Virus record (IMG/VR): IMGVR_UViG_3300019458_000027
Location: 40,919 to 104,918 of that record
Strand: one strand, 5' to 3'
DNA: 64,000 bases
DNA from: a virus
The position numbers and the translations under genes were made by a program. Positions 15,555 to 23,379 of this stretch are shown here, one piece after another. Numbering within the stretch: the stretch's first letter is position 1; each line of letters opens with the position of its first letter. The notes beneath the pieces were generated by a model. That model worked only from the letters and a program-made list of their open reading frames with translations. It made no database searches and was not told where the DNA came from.

Positions 15555-16202
15555 TTATTCCGCTACCTCGGCCTTCATCTTAGCTTGGGCTTCTTTAATC
15601 AACTTCAAAGCTAACTCCTTGGCTTCCCCCTTGCACACTTCTAGAGCGTTAGCTGCCTCGGAATCGCCAGAATTATAAAGCATTCGAACATGATCGTCCA
15701 TGCTCTTAGCAAGCCGAATCAGTTGCTCAGCGTAGTCAATGTAAACCTCTTCTGGTGTCTGCATGAGAGGAGTAGCAGGATAGGCCTGCGTCGAATCCAT
15801 CTCCATGCCATTCTTTCTAATGTCGATTATTTTCTGAGTGAGATCAGCTAGTTTCTTAGCTTCCTCATCTATGCCCTCTTCTTCTACGTGGCCGGCGATG
15901 GCTTCTCCAGTGGATTCTCCTGGTTCCTTACCAACGGGCTTACCGCCGATAGTAACCTCGGTTTCCTCTTCACCCTCTTTAACTTTTACAACCACTCTCT
16001 TCTCCAGTCGGTCGAGGCGGGAGACTACTTTCTTAGTTTGGTCCGCTTCTTTCTCCACGGAACTCCCTTTTTCGATCTTGAGACCCTTACCGACGGCGGT
16101 CTTGATGGCTTCGGCTTCCTGGCGAGAGACTAATCTCTTAAAGCCGATCTTGGTCGCAAGGGATTTATCAATCTCTTTGTTTTCAACTATATTTCTGTTC
16201 AT
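15555..16202 (-). CDS. Hypothetical coiled-coil protein, 215 aa
   Basis: The start is taken at MNRNIVENKEIDKSL, which overlaps the upstream stop as TAATG. Residues 20-90 are highly charged and include a heptad-like VVSRLDRLEKRVVVKV. A short acidic Gly-rich loop follows. The C-terminal half is helical with EEVYIDYAEQLIRLAKSMDD and LALKLIKEAQAKMKAE. No family is recognised; a scaffold-like or oligomerisation role is possible from the helix content. Confidence 0.65.
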   Translation of the reverse strand: MNRNIVENKEIDKSLATKIGFKRLVSRQEAEAIKTAVGKGLKIEKGSSVEKEADQTKKVVSRLDRLEKRVVVKVKEGEEETEVTIGGKPVGKEPGESTGEAIAGHVEEEGIDEEAKKLADLTQKIIDIRKNGMEMDSTQAYPATPLMQTPEEVYIDYAEQLIRLAKSMDDHVRMLYNSGDSEAANALEVCKGEAKELALKLIKEAQAKMKAEVAE

Positions 16203-16312
16203 TACGCCCCCTTCCAGAGCTTTACTACAAGCTTCACAAACCAATATACAAAAACGATCAAGACCAGTCGGGTCACGATCATTTCATACATTGGAAGGCA
16301 ACAGGGATTCAT
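16202..16312 (-). CDS. Small single-helix membrane protein, 36 aa
   Basis: The ORF starts MNPCCLPMYEMI and contains a hydrophobic helix (LVLIVFVYWFVKLVV) with a basic C-terminus. ATG directly follows the upstream stop, and the TAA overlaps the next ATG. It forms a pair with the 24-residue membrane peptide just upstream. Two adjacent tiny membrane proteins could be holin-type or superinfection factors; this is speculative. Confidence 0.5.
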   Translation of the reverse strand: MNPCCLPMYEMIVTRLVLIVFVYWFVKLVVKLWKGA

Positions 16313-16387
16313 TTACTTGGCAATGTACTTTTTATAGAGCAGATACAACCCGTATGCCACACCCGCTAACAGTAATAGTTTCAGCAT
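16313..16387 (-). CDS. Membrane micropeptide, 24 aa
   Basis: MLKLLLLAGVAYGLYLLYKK plus four residues. A strong AAAGGAG site lies 9 bases upstream. It is almost entirely one transmembrane helix with a basic end. It is too short to assign, but the ribosome site and tight packing support translation. Confidence 0.45.
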   Translation of the reverse strand: MLKLLLLAGVAYGLYLLYKKYIAK

Positions 16388-16428
16388 TGAAATCATCTCC
16401 TTTAAATTAAGATTGCGAACTTCCCTCT

Positions 16429-16479
16429 TTACTGCGCCCGTCTTGCGTTGGGATCACACTCCTGGAAACATTGTTTCAT
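16429..16479 (-). CDS. Possible 16-aa micropeptide
   Basis: A strong AAGGAGGAG site precedes ATG, and the frame reads MKQCFQECDPNARRAQ before TAA. It lies between the ParB-domain protein and the membrane micropeptides. It may be a real peptide or a translational coupling leader. Confidence 0.25.
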   Translation of the reverse strand: MKQCFQECDPNARRAQ

Positions 16480-16488
16480 AGCTCCTCC

Positions 16489-18015
16489 TTAGGTTCGGTA
16501 AGCCCCGACCCCATCATTCGAGAAACTACCTCCTGCTTGTCCTTGTGCGCCTCTTGTTGGCCCGAAGCGGAAATCCTGATTCTTAGGCCCCCTTTTACCC
16601 TCAGGATCGAGAGCGGTAATTGAGTAAGGTGGTTCTACCCCTTCATGAGCACCTGTAACCTTCTGAGTCTCTGCCTTTCTAGCTAGGTAATAGCTAGACT
16701 TCTTCTTATCAGCGTCGTATCGTTCTTCTACCCTCAATTGACCACGATCAACCAATGATAACAACGCTGCCCTTTCATTCTTATTCAGCCATTTCAACGG
16801 GTCAGAATACATTAAGGGATTAGAGACAAATCCAAGCTCTAAACCCCCAGATGGCACATATCTGTCTATCACACCTTGTTCTGTCCTAGTCAAAGGTGCA
16901 TTGGGGTCTTTACTAGCAAATTCTACATATCTGGAGCTAAATCTAGGTACGGCCCTCGCCTCGTCTAAAACTCTGCCGGAAACGTCTTTATGTTCTTCAG
17001 TTGCAGAACCTTCTCCAAACTTCCCATCAGAACTACGTGGGTGCTTGCTCTCATCCCACTCAGCTTTTTCGAATTTCTCGCACACTCCACCGATTCTCTC
17101 TTCGTCTCCGCATTGAAGACACCGTGGGTGTCCGTTTGGGTGGGTCCACTCAGCAGCTTTAAACTTGTGAGGAAACTTAGCTGTCTTCTTATTTTCATTA
17201 ATTAGTTCGGTTTCTTTGTCAGCAGCAGGGTTGCTCTTCCTCTTTGCCACCCGATGTAAAACGCTTCCATCAGCGTCTAAATCATCACTTGCCCAAACTC
17301 CATAACGATCTCTGGTCTGATCCCTCGTAAGAAAGCGTCCTTTATCATCAACAAACCCATCAACGGCTGCGGAGGTATCATTCATCTGACTACGATGCCG
17401 AACGAATAACTGACCATGAGGGGCTATATCATTTGCTATAAAAATCCTGCCACTATCGTTTATTGCGGGTCGCAGACCCGTTTCAGGTATTGTCCCCACA
17501 ACCACGTTGAGCTTAGGTGAACCCTCGCCTCCAGAGAACCGACCTTTTTCATCCCTAGAGTGCTTGGCTTCGTCAAAGGCAGCTTTATCTATTGACTTTG
17601 GCTCTCGCTCCTTTGCCGTTTCAGTCCCCCTATCGTCGGCCATTACAGCGGGGGCTGTCTTATACCCCATTTCTTTAAGAGCATGATATCTATGGTGACC
17701 GTCTGTAAGCATTAAGCTTTTCTTGCCGTCATTATCTACCTCGGTTACAACTAGAGGCTTGATCTCCCCCGATTCCTTGATCTTGCCTTTGATTTCTTCG
17801 ACCTTATCCTTGTCGATATCTTTATTGTAGGGATTTAGGAGAACTTCGTTTAGATTGATATCGAGGGATTTCTTATCTAAGGGCTTTGCTACCGGAGGAG
17901 ACACGGCAAGGTTCTCCTCTTGCTTCATATAGACGATTCCCCGATTTTTCGAGGAGGCGTTCCGTGCCCTCTCAATACACGCTTTTACATTCTGATCATA
18001 CTCAAATAGTGGCAT
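16489..18015 (-). CDS. ParB-like domain protein with HPRD linkers
   Basis: Residues about 48-125 match a ParB/Srx-type domain: LNPYNKD, a helix, GEIKPLVV, then LTDGHHRYHALKEMGY. DGHHRY stands where ParB family members have their nucleotide or nuclease motif. A linker AFDEAKHSRDEKGRFSGGEG follows (about 150-170). After a central domain comes HPNGHPRCLQCGDEE...CEKF, a Cys pair with a third Cys (about 300-325), then a second linker WDESKHPRSSDGKFGEGS. The C-terminal 170 residues are unrecognised. The zinc-like module plus linker is common in head-proximal phage proteins, so virion association with a DNA-acting module is plausible. Confidence 0.75.
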   Translation of the reverse strand: MPLFEYDQNVKACIERARNASSKNRGIVYMKQEENLAVSPPVAKPLDKKSLDINLNEVLLNPYNKDIDKDKVEEIKGKIKESGEIKPLVVTEVDNDGKKSLMLTDGHHRYHALKEMGYKTAPAVMADDRGTETAKEREPKSIDKAAFDEAKHSRDEKGRFSGGEGSPKLNVVVGTIPETGLRPAINDSGRIFIANDIAPHGQLFVRHRSQMNDTSAAVDGFVDDKGRFLTRDQTRDRYGVWASDDLDADGSVLHRVAKRKSNPAADKETELINENKKTAKFPHKFKAAEWTHPNGHPRCLQCGDEERIGGVCEKFEKAEWDESKHPRSSDGKFGEGSATEEHKDVSGRVLDEARAVPRFSSRYVEFASKDPNAPLTRTEQGVIDRYVPSGGLELGFVSNPLMYSDPLKWLNKNERAALLSLVDRGQLRVEERYDADKKKSSYYLARKAETQKVTGAHEGVEPPYSITALDPEGKRGPKNQDFRFGPTRGAQGQAGGSFSNDGVGAYRT

Positions 18016-18017
18016 CT

Positions 18018-18320
18018 TTACATCTGATAAGGTTCTGATGTTGCAGGAGTTACTGGCTCCGTTGCCTCTTTAGAGGGCTTAATTACCTTCACAACTTTGG
18101 CTTTGTAAGCACCAGAATCCTTGACGGATTTTTCGATAAATCCTAGTACACAGGGGTCTGAGCAAAAATGGAAGCTTGGGTCAGTCGCCAATGGATGACT
18201 TTCTGGGAAATAGACTATGATCGCTCCACCTTTGATCTCTTTAAGACAAGTATCACAAATGTATCCCTTGTTGTCTCCCGAACTCTCACCCCTTGGAGTT
18301 CTTTTGAACACCCTCATCAC
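18018..18320 (-). CDS. Zinc-finger protein, 100 aa
   Basis: A CDTC pair near residue 22 and a CSDPC group near residue 53 form a likely zinc site, with FHFCSDPCVLGFI reminiscent of treble-clef fingers. The C-terminus is Pro/Thr-rich and probably disordered. A stretch of about 95 bases upstream holds only a 16-codon ORF. Function is unknown. Confidence 0.65.
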   Translation of the reverse strand: MMRVFKRTPRGESSGDNKGYICDTCLKEIKGGAIIVYFPESHPLATDPSFHFCSDPCVLGFIEKSVKDSGAYKAKVVKVIKPSKEATEPVTPATSEPYQM

Positions 18321-18416
18321 CTGTCCTATGCTATTAATAGTGGCTTACAGGGCCGATTATCTATGATTAGATTTGCCCTGTTGTCCCTTTATGGTTGGAG
18401 GGGACGGATGGCTTCA

Positions 18417-18710
18417 TTAGGAAGCGAAACAAACACAAGGTTTTTGGTTGCAATCCTCACAAACTTCCACCTTCGTTGAACCACCATTATCCATCAAGAT
18501 TTTCCGATTTAGTCTCGGCATATATTTCGATAAGAACGGATCGTCTAGGTCTATAGGAGTTGCAATTGTTCCAGTCTCTACTTGTTCAGGGTCATACCAA
18601 GTAACTTTCCCAAGATTGCCCTTATTGATTTCCATCCTCAATACTCCAGTGGGATTCTTGAAGAGGTGGGTTATCAACCAATGGACAAAGGTACTGACCC
18701 GATCAGCCAT
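18417..18710 (-). CDS. Hypothetical protein with Cys-rich C-terminus, 97 aa
   Basis: The first part is amphipathic (VSTFVHWLITHLFKNPTGVL), the middle is acidic, and the end reads VEVCEDCNQKPCVCFAS, a C-x2-C-x4-C-x-C cluster likely to bind metal. It overlaps the upstream ORF end by one base. No family is recognised. Confidence 0.6.
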   Translation of the reverse strand: MADRVSTFVHWLITHLFKNPTGVLRMEINKGNLGKVTWYDPEQVETGTIATPIDLDDPFLSKYMPRLNRKILMDNGGSTKVEVCEDCNQKPCVCFAS

Positions 18711-18910
18711 TAAAAGTTCTTAACCTCTGTTTTGCCGTCATTATGATCGACGGACTGAATTTGGGTTACCCTGCCCTCCACCACCTGCAGAGTAATCCTC
18801 CCCGTCGGCTTCTTTTTGAACCAAGCGTTGACATAATCACCAGAGGGGTTTATCTTGAACTTTCGCTCTTTCGCCAGGTATGGTGGTTTGCCTCTCTCTC
18901 GAACTAGCAT
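18710..18910 (-). CDS. Small basic protein, 66 aa
   Basis: The protein starts MLVRERGKPPYLAKERKFKI and continues with a beta-like GRITLQVVEGRVTQIQSV segment. It overlaps the zinc protein upstream by 7 bases. The basic N-terminus and short beta domain suggest nucleic-acid or protein binding, but nothing specific is recognised. Confidence 0.55.
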   Translation of the reverse strand: MLVRERGKPPYLAKERKFKINPSGDYVNAWFKKKPTGRITLQVVEGRVTQIQSVDHNDGKTEVKNF

Positions 18911-19131
18911 GACTCCCCTCCGATCTCCTGAATCTTCTTACCCATGATCTTCAATGCTTCGGGTCCATACAAATCTAAATTACAATCAGTGCAGTGTCCA
19001 TACTCGATCTTTGGGGCTTCTATCTTCTTCTCCACAGGCCAAACCTGAATAGCAACGGTAGGATATGCCTCCATTACCTCACAAGATTTCCCACAGTTAG
19101 GGCATTCGATCGTCTTGGGTTTGGCCATCAT
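18904..19131 (-). CDS. Zinc-ribbon protein, 75 aa
   Basis: CPNCGKSC near residue 10 and CTDCNLD near residue 47 form a four-Cys ribbon. It overlaps the next zinc-ribbon gene upstream by ATGA. It is one of four small Cys-pair proteins between 18 and 20 kb. Confidence 0.65.
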   Translation of the reverse strand: MMAKPKTIECPNCGKSCEVMEAYPTVAIQVWPVEKKIEAPKIEYGHCTDCNLDLYGPEALKIMGKKIQEIGGESC

Positions 19132-19337
19132 TTTTGCACCTTCGCCTTCTTCTCCTCGTTGATCACTCTTGTAGTTCTCTGTTTGATAGTACGAGTAGCT
19201 ATCGTTCTATTAGTCTCTAGCTCTTGAACCTCCCCACAGTCAGAGCAAATCTCAATGATTACTCTATGACCGTTGGCTAGAACTTTGTAGGTCGTTTTCG
19301 ATGAACCCGTCGCTCGTTCGCAACTCGTACACCACAT
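19128..19337 (-). CDS. Zinc-ribbon protein, 69 aa
   Basis: The protein begins MWCTSCERATGSSKTTYKVL and has CSDCGE near residue 31, giving a CxxC..CxxC ribbon. The C-terminal half is Thr/Arg/Lys-rich. No enzymatic motif is seen; an RNA- or DNA-binding adaptor is plausible. Confidence 0.65.
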   Translation of the reverse strand: MWCTSCERATGSSKTTYKVLANGHRVIIEICSDCGEVQELETNRTIATRTIKQRTTRVINEEKKAKVQK

Positions 19338-19351
19338 GGTCCCGAACCCCC

Positions 19352-19501
19352 TTACTTTTCTAACCTGTCGCCACCCAAAAGTTTGATCGCCTTGTCCAAA
19401 CGCTTAATTATCCTCTGATCCTGCACCCAAATAAGTACCATGAGAGCCAAGGAACCCATCAACCCCAAAAAGATAAATCGTAATATTGCAACTAGCTCCA
19501 T
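19352..19501 (-). CDS. Small membrane protein, 49 aa
   Basis: MELVAILRFIFLGLMGSLAL begins a single transmembrane helix of about 25 residues, followed by a charged helix (IIKRLDKAIKLLGG). A GAGGG site precedes the ATG. The layout is like phage spanin-helper or holin-like peptides, without specific evidence. Confidence 0.5.
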   Translation of the reverse strand: MELVAILRFIFLGLMGSLALMVLIWVQDQRIIKRLDKAIKLLGGDRLEK

Positions 19502-19534
19502 CTGCCCTCGCTTTAATTGTAAAGGCTACCGCCG

Positions 19535-19726
19535 TTATTTAACTTTTTTCGGATAATCGTTGCAATGAAATCCAGGCCCTTTGAAGATGACCCCCAGTCC
19601 AGCCGAGATAAGCCTTTTCGAAGTGCCTCCACAGTCTGGACACTTAGCTGTTGGCTTTGAAGTAATTGGTTGAAGCTTATCAAACCGATAATAGCATTTA
19701 TTACATTCGTACTCATAAGTTGGCAT
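19535..19726 (-). CDS. FmdB-type zinc-ribbon protein
   Basis: The 63-residue protein opens MPTYEYECNKCYYRFDKLQ and has CPDCGG about 20 residues later, followed by KRLISAGLGVIFKGPGFHCND. This is the full signature of the FmdB/CxxC_CxxC_SSSS putative regulatory zinc-ribbon family, common in bacteria and present in some phages. The family's molecular function is not established. Confidence 0.8.
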   Translation of the reverse strand: MPTYEYECNKCYYRFDKLQPITSKPTAKCPDCGGTSKRLISAGLGVIFKGPGFHCNDYPKKVK

Positions 19727-19855
19727 TTACCTCTTCCCCACCATCTTCCCAAAGACTACAATTGCGGTGATCAACACCATACCGATCACCGCCCAATTTC
19801 TCAGAATCAAAGCCCATTGAGGGCTTCCATTAGGAAACAGGAGACTTGCTAGCAT
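19727..19855 (-). CDS. Small membrane protein, 42 aa
   Basis: MLASLLFPNGSPQWALILRN is followed by one transmembrane helix (AVIGMVLITAIVVFG) and a basic end. ATG overlaps the terminase stop as TAATG and the stop abuts the FmdB-type start. No family is recognised. Confidence 0.55.
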   Translation of the reverse strand: MLASLLFPNGSPQWALILRNWAVIGMVLITAIVVFGKMVGKR

Positions 19856-21648
19856 TACCAGTTCATCCTCCTGTGTGGCTTCTCCCCGTACCTCACCAAT
19901 TTTTCCTGTTCTTCCCTCTGCGGGTCCACTGATTTCGGAGGTACGCCGGGAGTCCTATTTGCTGCCCACGATCGGAACTCGTATTGACCCGCTTCCAAAC
20001 AGAGGCGAACGACACCTGCGACAGCATCCGCAACGTCTTTGGATCCGCCCATTCTCCCTTCTTCAACCTGTCGTCTATAGGAGTTGTCAGGGTGATCTAC
20101 CTTCTGTCCAACTTCCGTTAGTTGAAGTTCCTCCAGTTCTCTCTGGAGGATCGGCTGAGCGTAGAGGTCCACCAAACCTTTGTATATTAGCTCCTTCAAA
20201 GAGTCGTAAGCAATCCTATCTCTATCGACTGACTGAACCTCTGACTGAATGCCAGCTTTGTTCAGCAGTTGAATTTCACCTAGAGATTGCCAGCCGTCGT
20301 AAGTTACCTTGTGAATCGGAAACTTAGCACCATATTTCAACTTCTCAAGGAACAACCGAACTTCTTCTAATTGGATTTCTTGCCCTGGTCTCGCTCGAAT
20401 TTGGATAGCCAGGTCTATTACCACCCCAACCTGGGGCTTACCCGCCACTCTTGAGAGGTCTATTCCCTCATTCTTTAGAACATTCTCGACATACTCTTGG
20501 CTGAGAGTCGTCGTCATACCTCTCACTAGGTGTCCAATTGAAATACCAGCACAGTCGCCACCTTCTTGCCCCTTCGCCAGGTCGACGTGGCAATAATAGC
20601 TGATACCAATCAAGGGGATGAAACTTTCTTTAAATCTAAGAGTTAAAAGGTCATCCGTCCATACCCTATCGCCAAAGACGGGGTTATCCCTACCTTTGTT
20701 AAAGCTTGCAGATATTCTCTCTCTATACCTGATATAGCCCCGTTCACCAGCTTCGATAATGCACTGATAGGTACGTTTCGCTGCTATCGGGTCCTTGGCG
20801 AAATCGTCGGCGAAGTCCTCCATGGTAACCCTAGGATTCCACTCCCAGGTTGCCTTCCTATCTCGGAAGGTGGTAGGTTCGTTCTTCGCCTCATTGTACC
20901 GAATCATCATATAGTCGTTCTCATCCCGGGGATAGGATATCAAGAACGTCTTGTGGAGCTTTGGAAACCGGCTTCTTTGGGTAGTCTTGAGGGCAGAATA
21001 AAGCTTCTTGGCTTTCAGCGGGGGGAATCCTCCCACCTCATCGAAGATTACCACCAACAGGTTAAGTCCCTCCCCAGTATACTCCTCGGAATCTAGGGAA
21101 TAGGCGGTAATATTCTTCGGGAACTTGACCTCCCTGATCTGGATGGCCTTCTGGAGGTCTACCCCGTGCTCCTCAAACCAATTCTTCCCAGTCTTGGGGT
21201 CTCTCGTCTCCCTTAGGAGGGTGGTAAAGTTTTTAAAGAAAACGTCTTTCGCCAGTCGGGAGTTAATCGACACATTACCCAAGTCAATAGCTGATCCAAC
21301 GCCAAGGGTAGCCCCCATCTCTCTAAGGTACTTTTGGGGATTCCTCATACAGAGGAGTTTGTAGACACAGTACACCAGGATTTTGGAGATTGTCCTATCC
21401 TTCCCTCCACCCTTCCCAATTAGCCCTATTCCCTCCTGGAAGGTACTATCCCAGGTAGTAGGATTGGTTCCTAGAGTTTTATCGACAAATGATTGTTGTT
21501 CGGGATAAGCTGCTTCCCCTATGTACTTCTCAAAAAACTCTTGTGGGCTTACTGGAGGTTCCAACCATGCTTCCCCAGTCTCTTTTCCCTCGTTGACCAC
21601 TCCTTGAAGGATCTCCTCAGTCTCCTTAGGGATATCATTAGCTTCCAT
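19855..21648 (-). CDS. terL: Terminase large subunit
   Basis: The 597-residue protein is the DNA-packaging motor. The ATPase half has a P-loop GLIGKGGGKDRT near residue 82 and a Walker B VVIFDEVGG near residue 175. The nuclease half has the expected acidic positions: HVDLAKGQEGGD near 345, GVVIDLAIQ near 405, and KDVADAVAGVV near 555. Length is normal for TerL. It lies downstream of TerS with two small genes between, a usual packaging order. TerL translocates DNA into the prohead and cuts the concatemer. Confidence 0.9.
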   Translation of the reverse strand: MEANDIPKETEEILQGVVNEGKETGEAWLEPPVSPQEFFEKYIGEAAYPEQQSFVDKTLGTNPTTWDSTFQEGIGLIGKGGGKDRTISKILVYCVYKLLCMRNPQKYLREMGATLGVGSAIDLGNVSINSRLAKDVFFKNFTTLLRETRDPKTGKNWFEEHGVDLQKAIQIREVKFPKNITAYSLDSEEYTGEGLNLLVVIFDEVGGFPPLKAKKLYSALKTTQRSRFPKLHKTFLISYPRDENDYMMIRYNEAKNEPTTFRDRKATWEWNPRVTMEDFADDFAKDPIAAKRTYQCIIEAGERGYIRYRERISASFNKGRDNPVFGDRVWTDDLLTLRFKESFIPLIGISYYCHVDLAKGQEGGDCAGISIGHLVRGMTTTLSQEYVENVLKNEGIDLSRVAGKPQVGVVIDLAIQIRARPGQEIQLEEVRLFLEKLKYGAKFPIHKVTYDGWQSLGEIQLLNKAGIQSEVQSVDRDRIAYDSLKELIYKGLVDLYAQPILQRELEELQLTEVGQKVDHPDNSYRRQVEEGRMGGSKDVADAVAGVVRLCLEAGQYEFRSWAANRTPGVPPKSVDPQREEQEKLVRYGEKPHRRMNW

Positions 21649-21810
21649 TTATACCCCTTCGGGTGTAGCTTCGGGTTCTTCAACTACCTTATTAACCCGC
21701 CTCCAACAACCCTTATGGCAGTAGTTTCTACCATCCCGAAAGTAATGCTTCTTCTTCTTAAAGATACTCTTTTTATCGGCGGGACAGATTCCCAACGGAT
21801 CTTTCTTCAC
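21649..21810 (-). CDS. Small zinc-type protein, 53 aa, GTG start
   Basis: Starting at a GTG behind GGAAAGG, the frame reads VKKDPLGICPADKKSIFKKK and has YCHKGC further on, giving three Cys and His residues. It immediately follows the upstream stop and ends before TerL. It is basic in the middle, so DNA binding near packaging is conceivable. Confidence 0.55.
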   Translation of the reverse strand: MKKDPLGICPADKKSIFKKKKHYFRDGRNYCHKGCWRRVNKVVEEPEATPEGV

Positions 21811-22074
21811 TTAACAATACCTTTCCCCGGGCGGTACATCTTCGTCGTCGGGTGTCATTCCTTGCGGATGCTCAGGAGGTATTTCTATGTTTTCCAGATA
21901 CTCGATAGCTTCTAAGCACTCCTCCATAGTATTGCTAAGCTCAGCCAAGTCCTGAAGACTGTCCTCCCTGTCCTTCAGGTCGTGTCCTAACTTAATCTGA
22001 AGGTCTACCAGTCTCGCTCGAATTGCTTGCCTTCCCTCTGTGGTCATGGGGGATAGGGGATGAATTTCTCTCAT
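21811..22074 (-). CDS. Helical protein between terminase genes, 87 aa
   Basis: The protein is mostly alpha-helical with a heptad-like DLQIKLGHDLKDREDSLQDL, and ends in an acidic Pro-rich tail. An internal Met (MTTEGRQ) at residue 10 may be the real start. No family is recognised; its position suggests a packaging accessory. Confidence 0.6.
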   Translation of the reverse strand: MREIHPLSPMTTEGRQAIRARLVDLQIKLGHDLKDREDSLQDLAELSNTMEECLEAIEYLENIEIPPEHPQGMTPDDEDVPPGERYC

Positions 22075-22109
22075 ATTGTCCGTTTCCGGGATTCCCCTCT
22101 GTGGGGTTC

Positions 22110-22652
22110 TTACCCTTCTTGAACCGGGGTCGAAGCGGTTTTGAGATATTCCTCGATCCTGGCGATTAGAGATGCTTTCAAACTGGGTGAATCTCCCAGT
22201 ACGTCTTCTATGGCTTTGCTAAGAATCTTGATCGTCTCTTCTACAGCTAAGTTTGGAACCCTCGACTTTAACCCTTTTTCTATCTCAATTTTGGTCCTAA
22301 CCAATTTCTCGATACTATTGACATACCCTTGAATTGCCAATGGTCCCAAGTTCTCTTGGGTTAGCATGGAAGCTCGAACGAAGTTAATCTCATCGTCCAA
22401 CTTCTCTACCTCCTCCTTATCTAGTTCGGAAAGCTCCTCGTAGACTTGGCTTAAGGTGGTATTCTTCTTCAAAAGTTGTTCGGAATAGATAAGTCCTTTT
22501 TTCGGGGTAGAACCTGCTCCCCCATGGTAGAGGCACCTTCCGACACTTACATGGCCGGTCTTATAACCAGCGGGAAGAGAACAATACCCTGGACTATTCT
22601 TCTTCCTAGCATTGCACTTGGTGTCGGGTTCTTTTACGGGCAGATCGCTCAT
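22110..22652 (-). CDS. terS: Terminase small subunit
   Basis: The 180-residue protein starts MSDLPVKEPDTKCNARKKN behind GAGGAGGACC. Residues 12-50 contain CNARKKNSPGYCSLPAG and GRCLYHGG, the C..C..C..HGG signature found at the N-terminus of many phage small terminase subunits, likely a zinc finger. The rest is helical (NSIEKLVRTKIEIEKGLK), as expected for oligomerisation. It recognises the packaging site and recruits TerL. The frame is open upstream to 22721, but that part lies inside strong hairpins and is not coding. Confidence 0.8.
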   Translation of the reverse strand: MSDLPVKEPDTKCNARKKNSPGYCSLPAGYKTGHVSVGRCLYHGGAGSTPKKGLIYSEQLLKKNTTLSQVYEELSELDKEEVEKLDDEINFVRASMLTQENLGPLAIQGYVNSIEKLVRTKIEIEKGLKSRVPNLAVEETIKILSKAIEDVLGDSPSLKASLIARIEEYLKTASTPVQEG

Positions 22653-22672
22653 GGTCCTCCTCAGAATAAGTT

Positions 22673-22719
22673 GGGCCTCCCCCATTAGAGGAGGAGGCCC
22701 TCTGGGCCCGCCTACGGGC
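22673..22719 (-). promoter_or_regulatory. Double hairpin in the terS leader
   Basis: Two strong inverted repeats sit between the terminator and terS: GCCCG/CGGGC with a 4-base loop (22706-22719) and GGGCCTCC/GGAGGCCC (22673-22700). The second lies about 20 bases before the terS start codon region. They could regulate terS translation or belong to the cos/pac recognition site, which usually lies beside terS. Confidence 0.5.
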
Positions 22720-22733
22720 ATAACGGATACTTG

Positions 22734-22784
22734 AAAAAGGGAAGGTGGCCATCATCGGTCGCTAGAGAGCGGCCGATCCTTCCC
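22734..22784 (-). terminator. Rho-independent terminator between early and late blocks
   Basis: On the minus strand GGGAAGG (22778-22784) pairs with CCTTCCC (22739-22745), followed by TTTTT. An inner near-perfect 10-bp stem (ATCGG.CGCT type) strengthens it. It separates the sigma-like gene from the packaging and tail block. Confidence 0.7.
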
Positions 22785-22944
22785 GAAAACTATAAGTGCA
22801 GTGGTTTTTTAGTCCGCTTACCCTGTTGGGAAAATACCACTAAAAACCAACTTTTGTAAGGAGTCTTATCATAGTTTGTGCTCCTTTGTGGGCAACTTTT
22901 AGGTTGCGGTTTCACAAATGCTGGGTCTTGCAGATATTTGGGGA
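22785..22944 (-). other. Intergenic region after the sigma-like gene
   Basis: No gene is supported here. It contains a GCAAC/GTTGC hairpin and complementary GGTTTTTAG and CTAAAAAACC segments, so the transcript is structured. A 10-codon ORF with an AAGGAG site is present but too short to call. A late promoter is expected near here, but no clear -10/-35 pair is seen. Confidence 0.4.
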
Positions 22945-23364
22945 TTATTCTTTGGTGGGTTTGACGAGCAGGATTAGAGCGATTCTCTTACGAAGTTGGG
23001 TTAGCCCCCTTCTCATTATAATAGAGGCGGATTGGTGGGTTATTCCTAGTTCTTTACCAATCTCCTCCAGGGTCATTGGCTTCTGTCTACTCAATCCGAA
23101 ATAAAGAGTTAAGATTTCTCTCTGTCTCTTGGGAAGCTGTTCGAAAACCTGGTACAAAGCCCTAAGTACCATAGGGTCTACCCTCTTTATCATCTGTCCT
23201 TGCTTTCTCTGGATGATATTGCTGAGAACATCGGGGTCGAAGGAAAGCTCTTTGTAGGACTTATTCTTGGTAACGTCCCGCAACTGGGATTCCCAAAATT
23301 CGGTTACCTCTTTAGGAAGCCGATTGTAAGCTTTAGTTGTACCCTGCTTATAGACTTTGCTCAT
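22945..23364 (-). CDS. Sigma-70 region 4-like regulator
   Basis: The start is placed at MSKVYKQGTTKAYNRL (23364), 5 bases after GAGGG. The C-terminal half carries a sigma region 4 helix-turn-helix: LPKRQREILTLYFGL, then MTLEEIGKELGITHQSASII, then RRGLTQLRKRI. There is no region 2, so alone it cannot melt promoters. It more likely acts as a DNA-binding regulator or as part of a split sigma factor, perhaps with the protein at 57720-58454. It is the last gene before the terminator and packaging block, suggesting a role in the early-late switch. Confidence 0.75.
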   Translation of the reverse strand: MSKVYKQGTTKAYNRLPKEVTEFWESQLRDVTKNKSYKELSFDPDVLSNIIQRKQGQMIKRVDPMVLRALYQVFEQLPKRQREILTLYFGLSRQKPMTLEEIGKELGITHQSASIIMRRGLTQLRKRIALILLVKPTKE

Positions 23365-23379
23365 AGCCACCCTCTACTT

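Noticed and set aside
16489-18015. ParB partition protein of a plasmid-like prophage
   Set aside because: Only the ParB-like fold is present, embedded in a modular virion-type protein, with no ParA or centromere repeats.
22653-22721. N-terminal extension of TerS
   Set aside because: The extension overlaps two strong hairpins and is Gly/Pro noise; the internal ATG has the better ribosome site.
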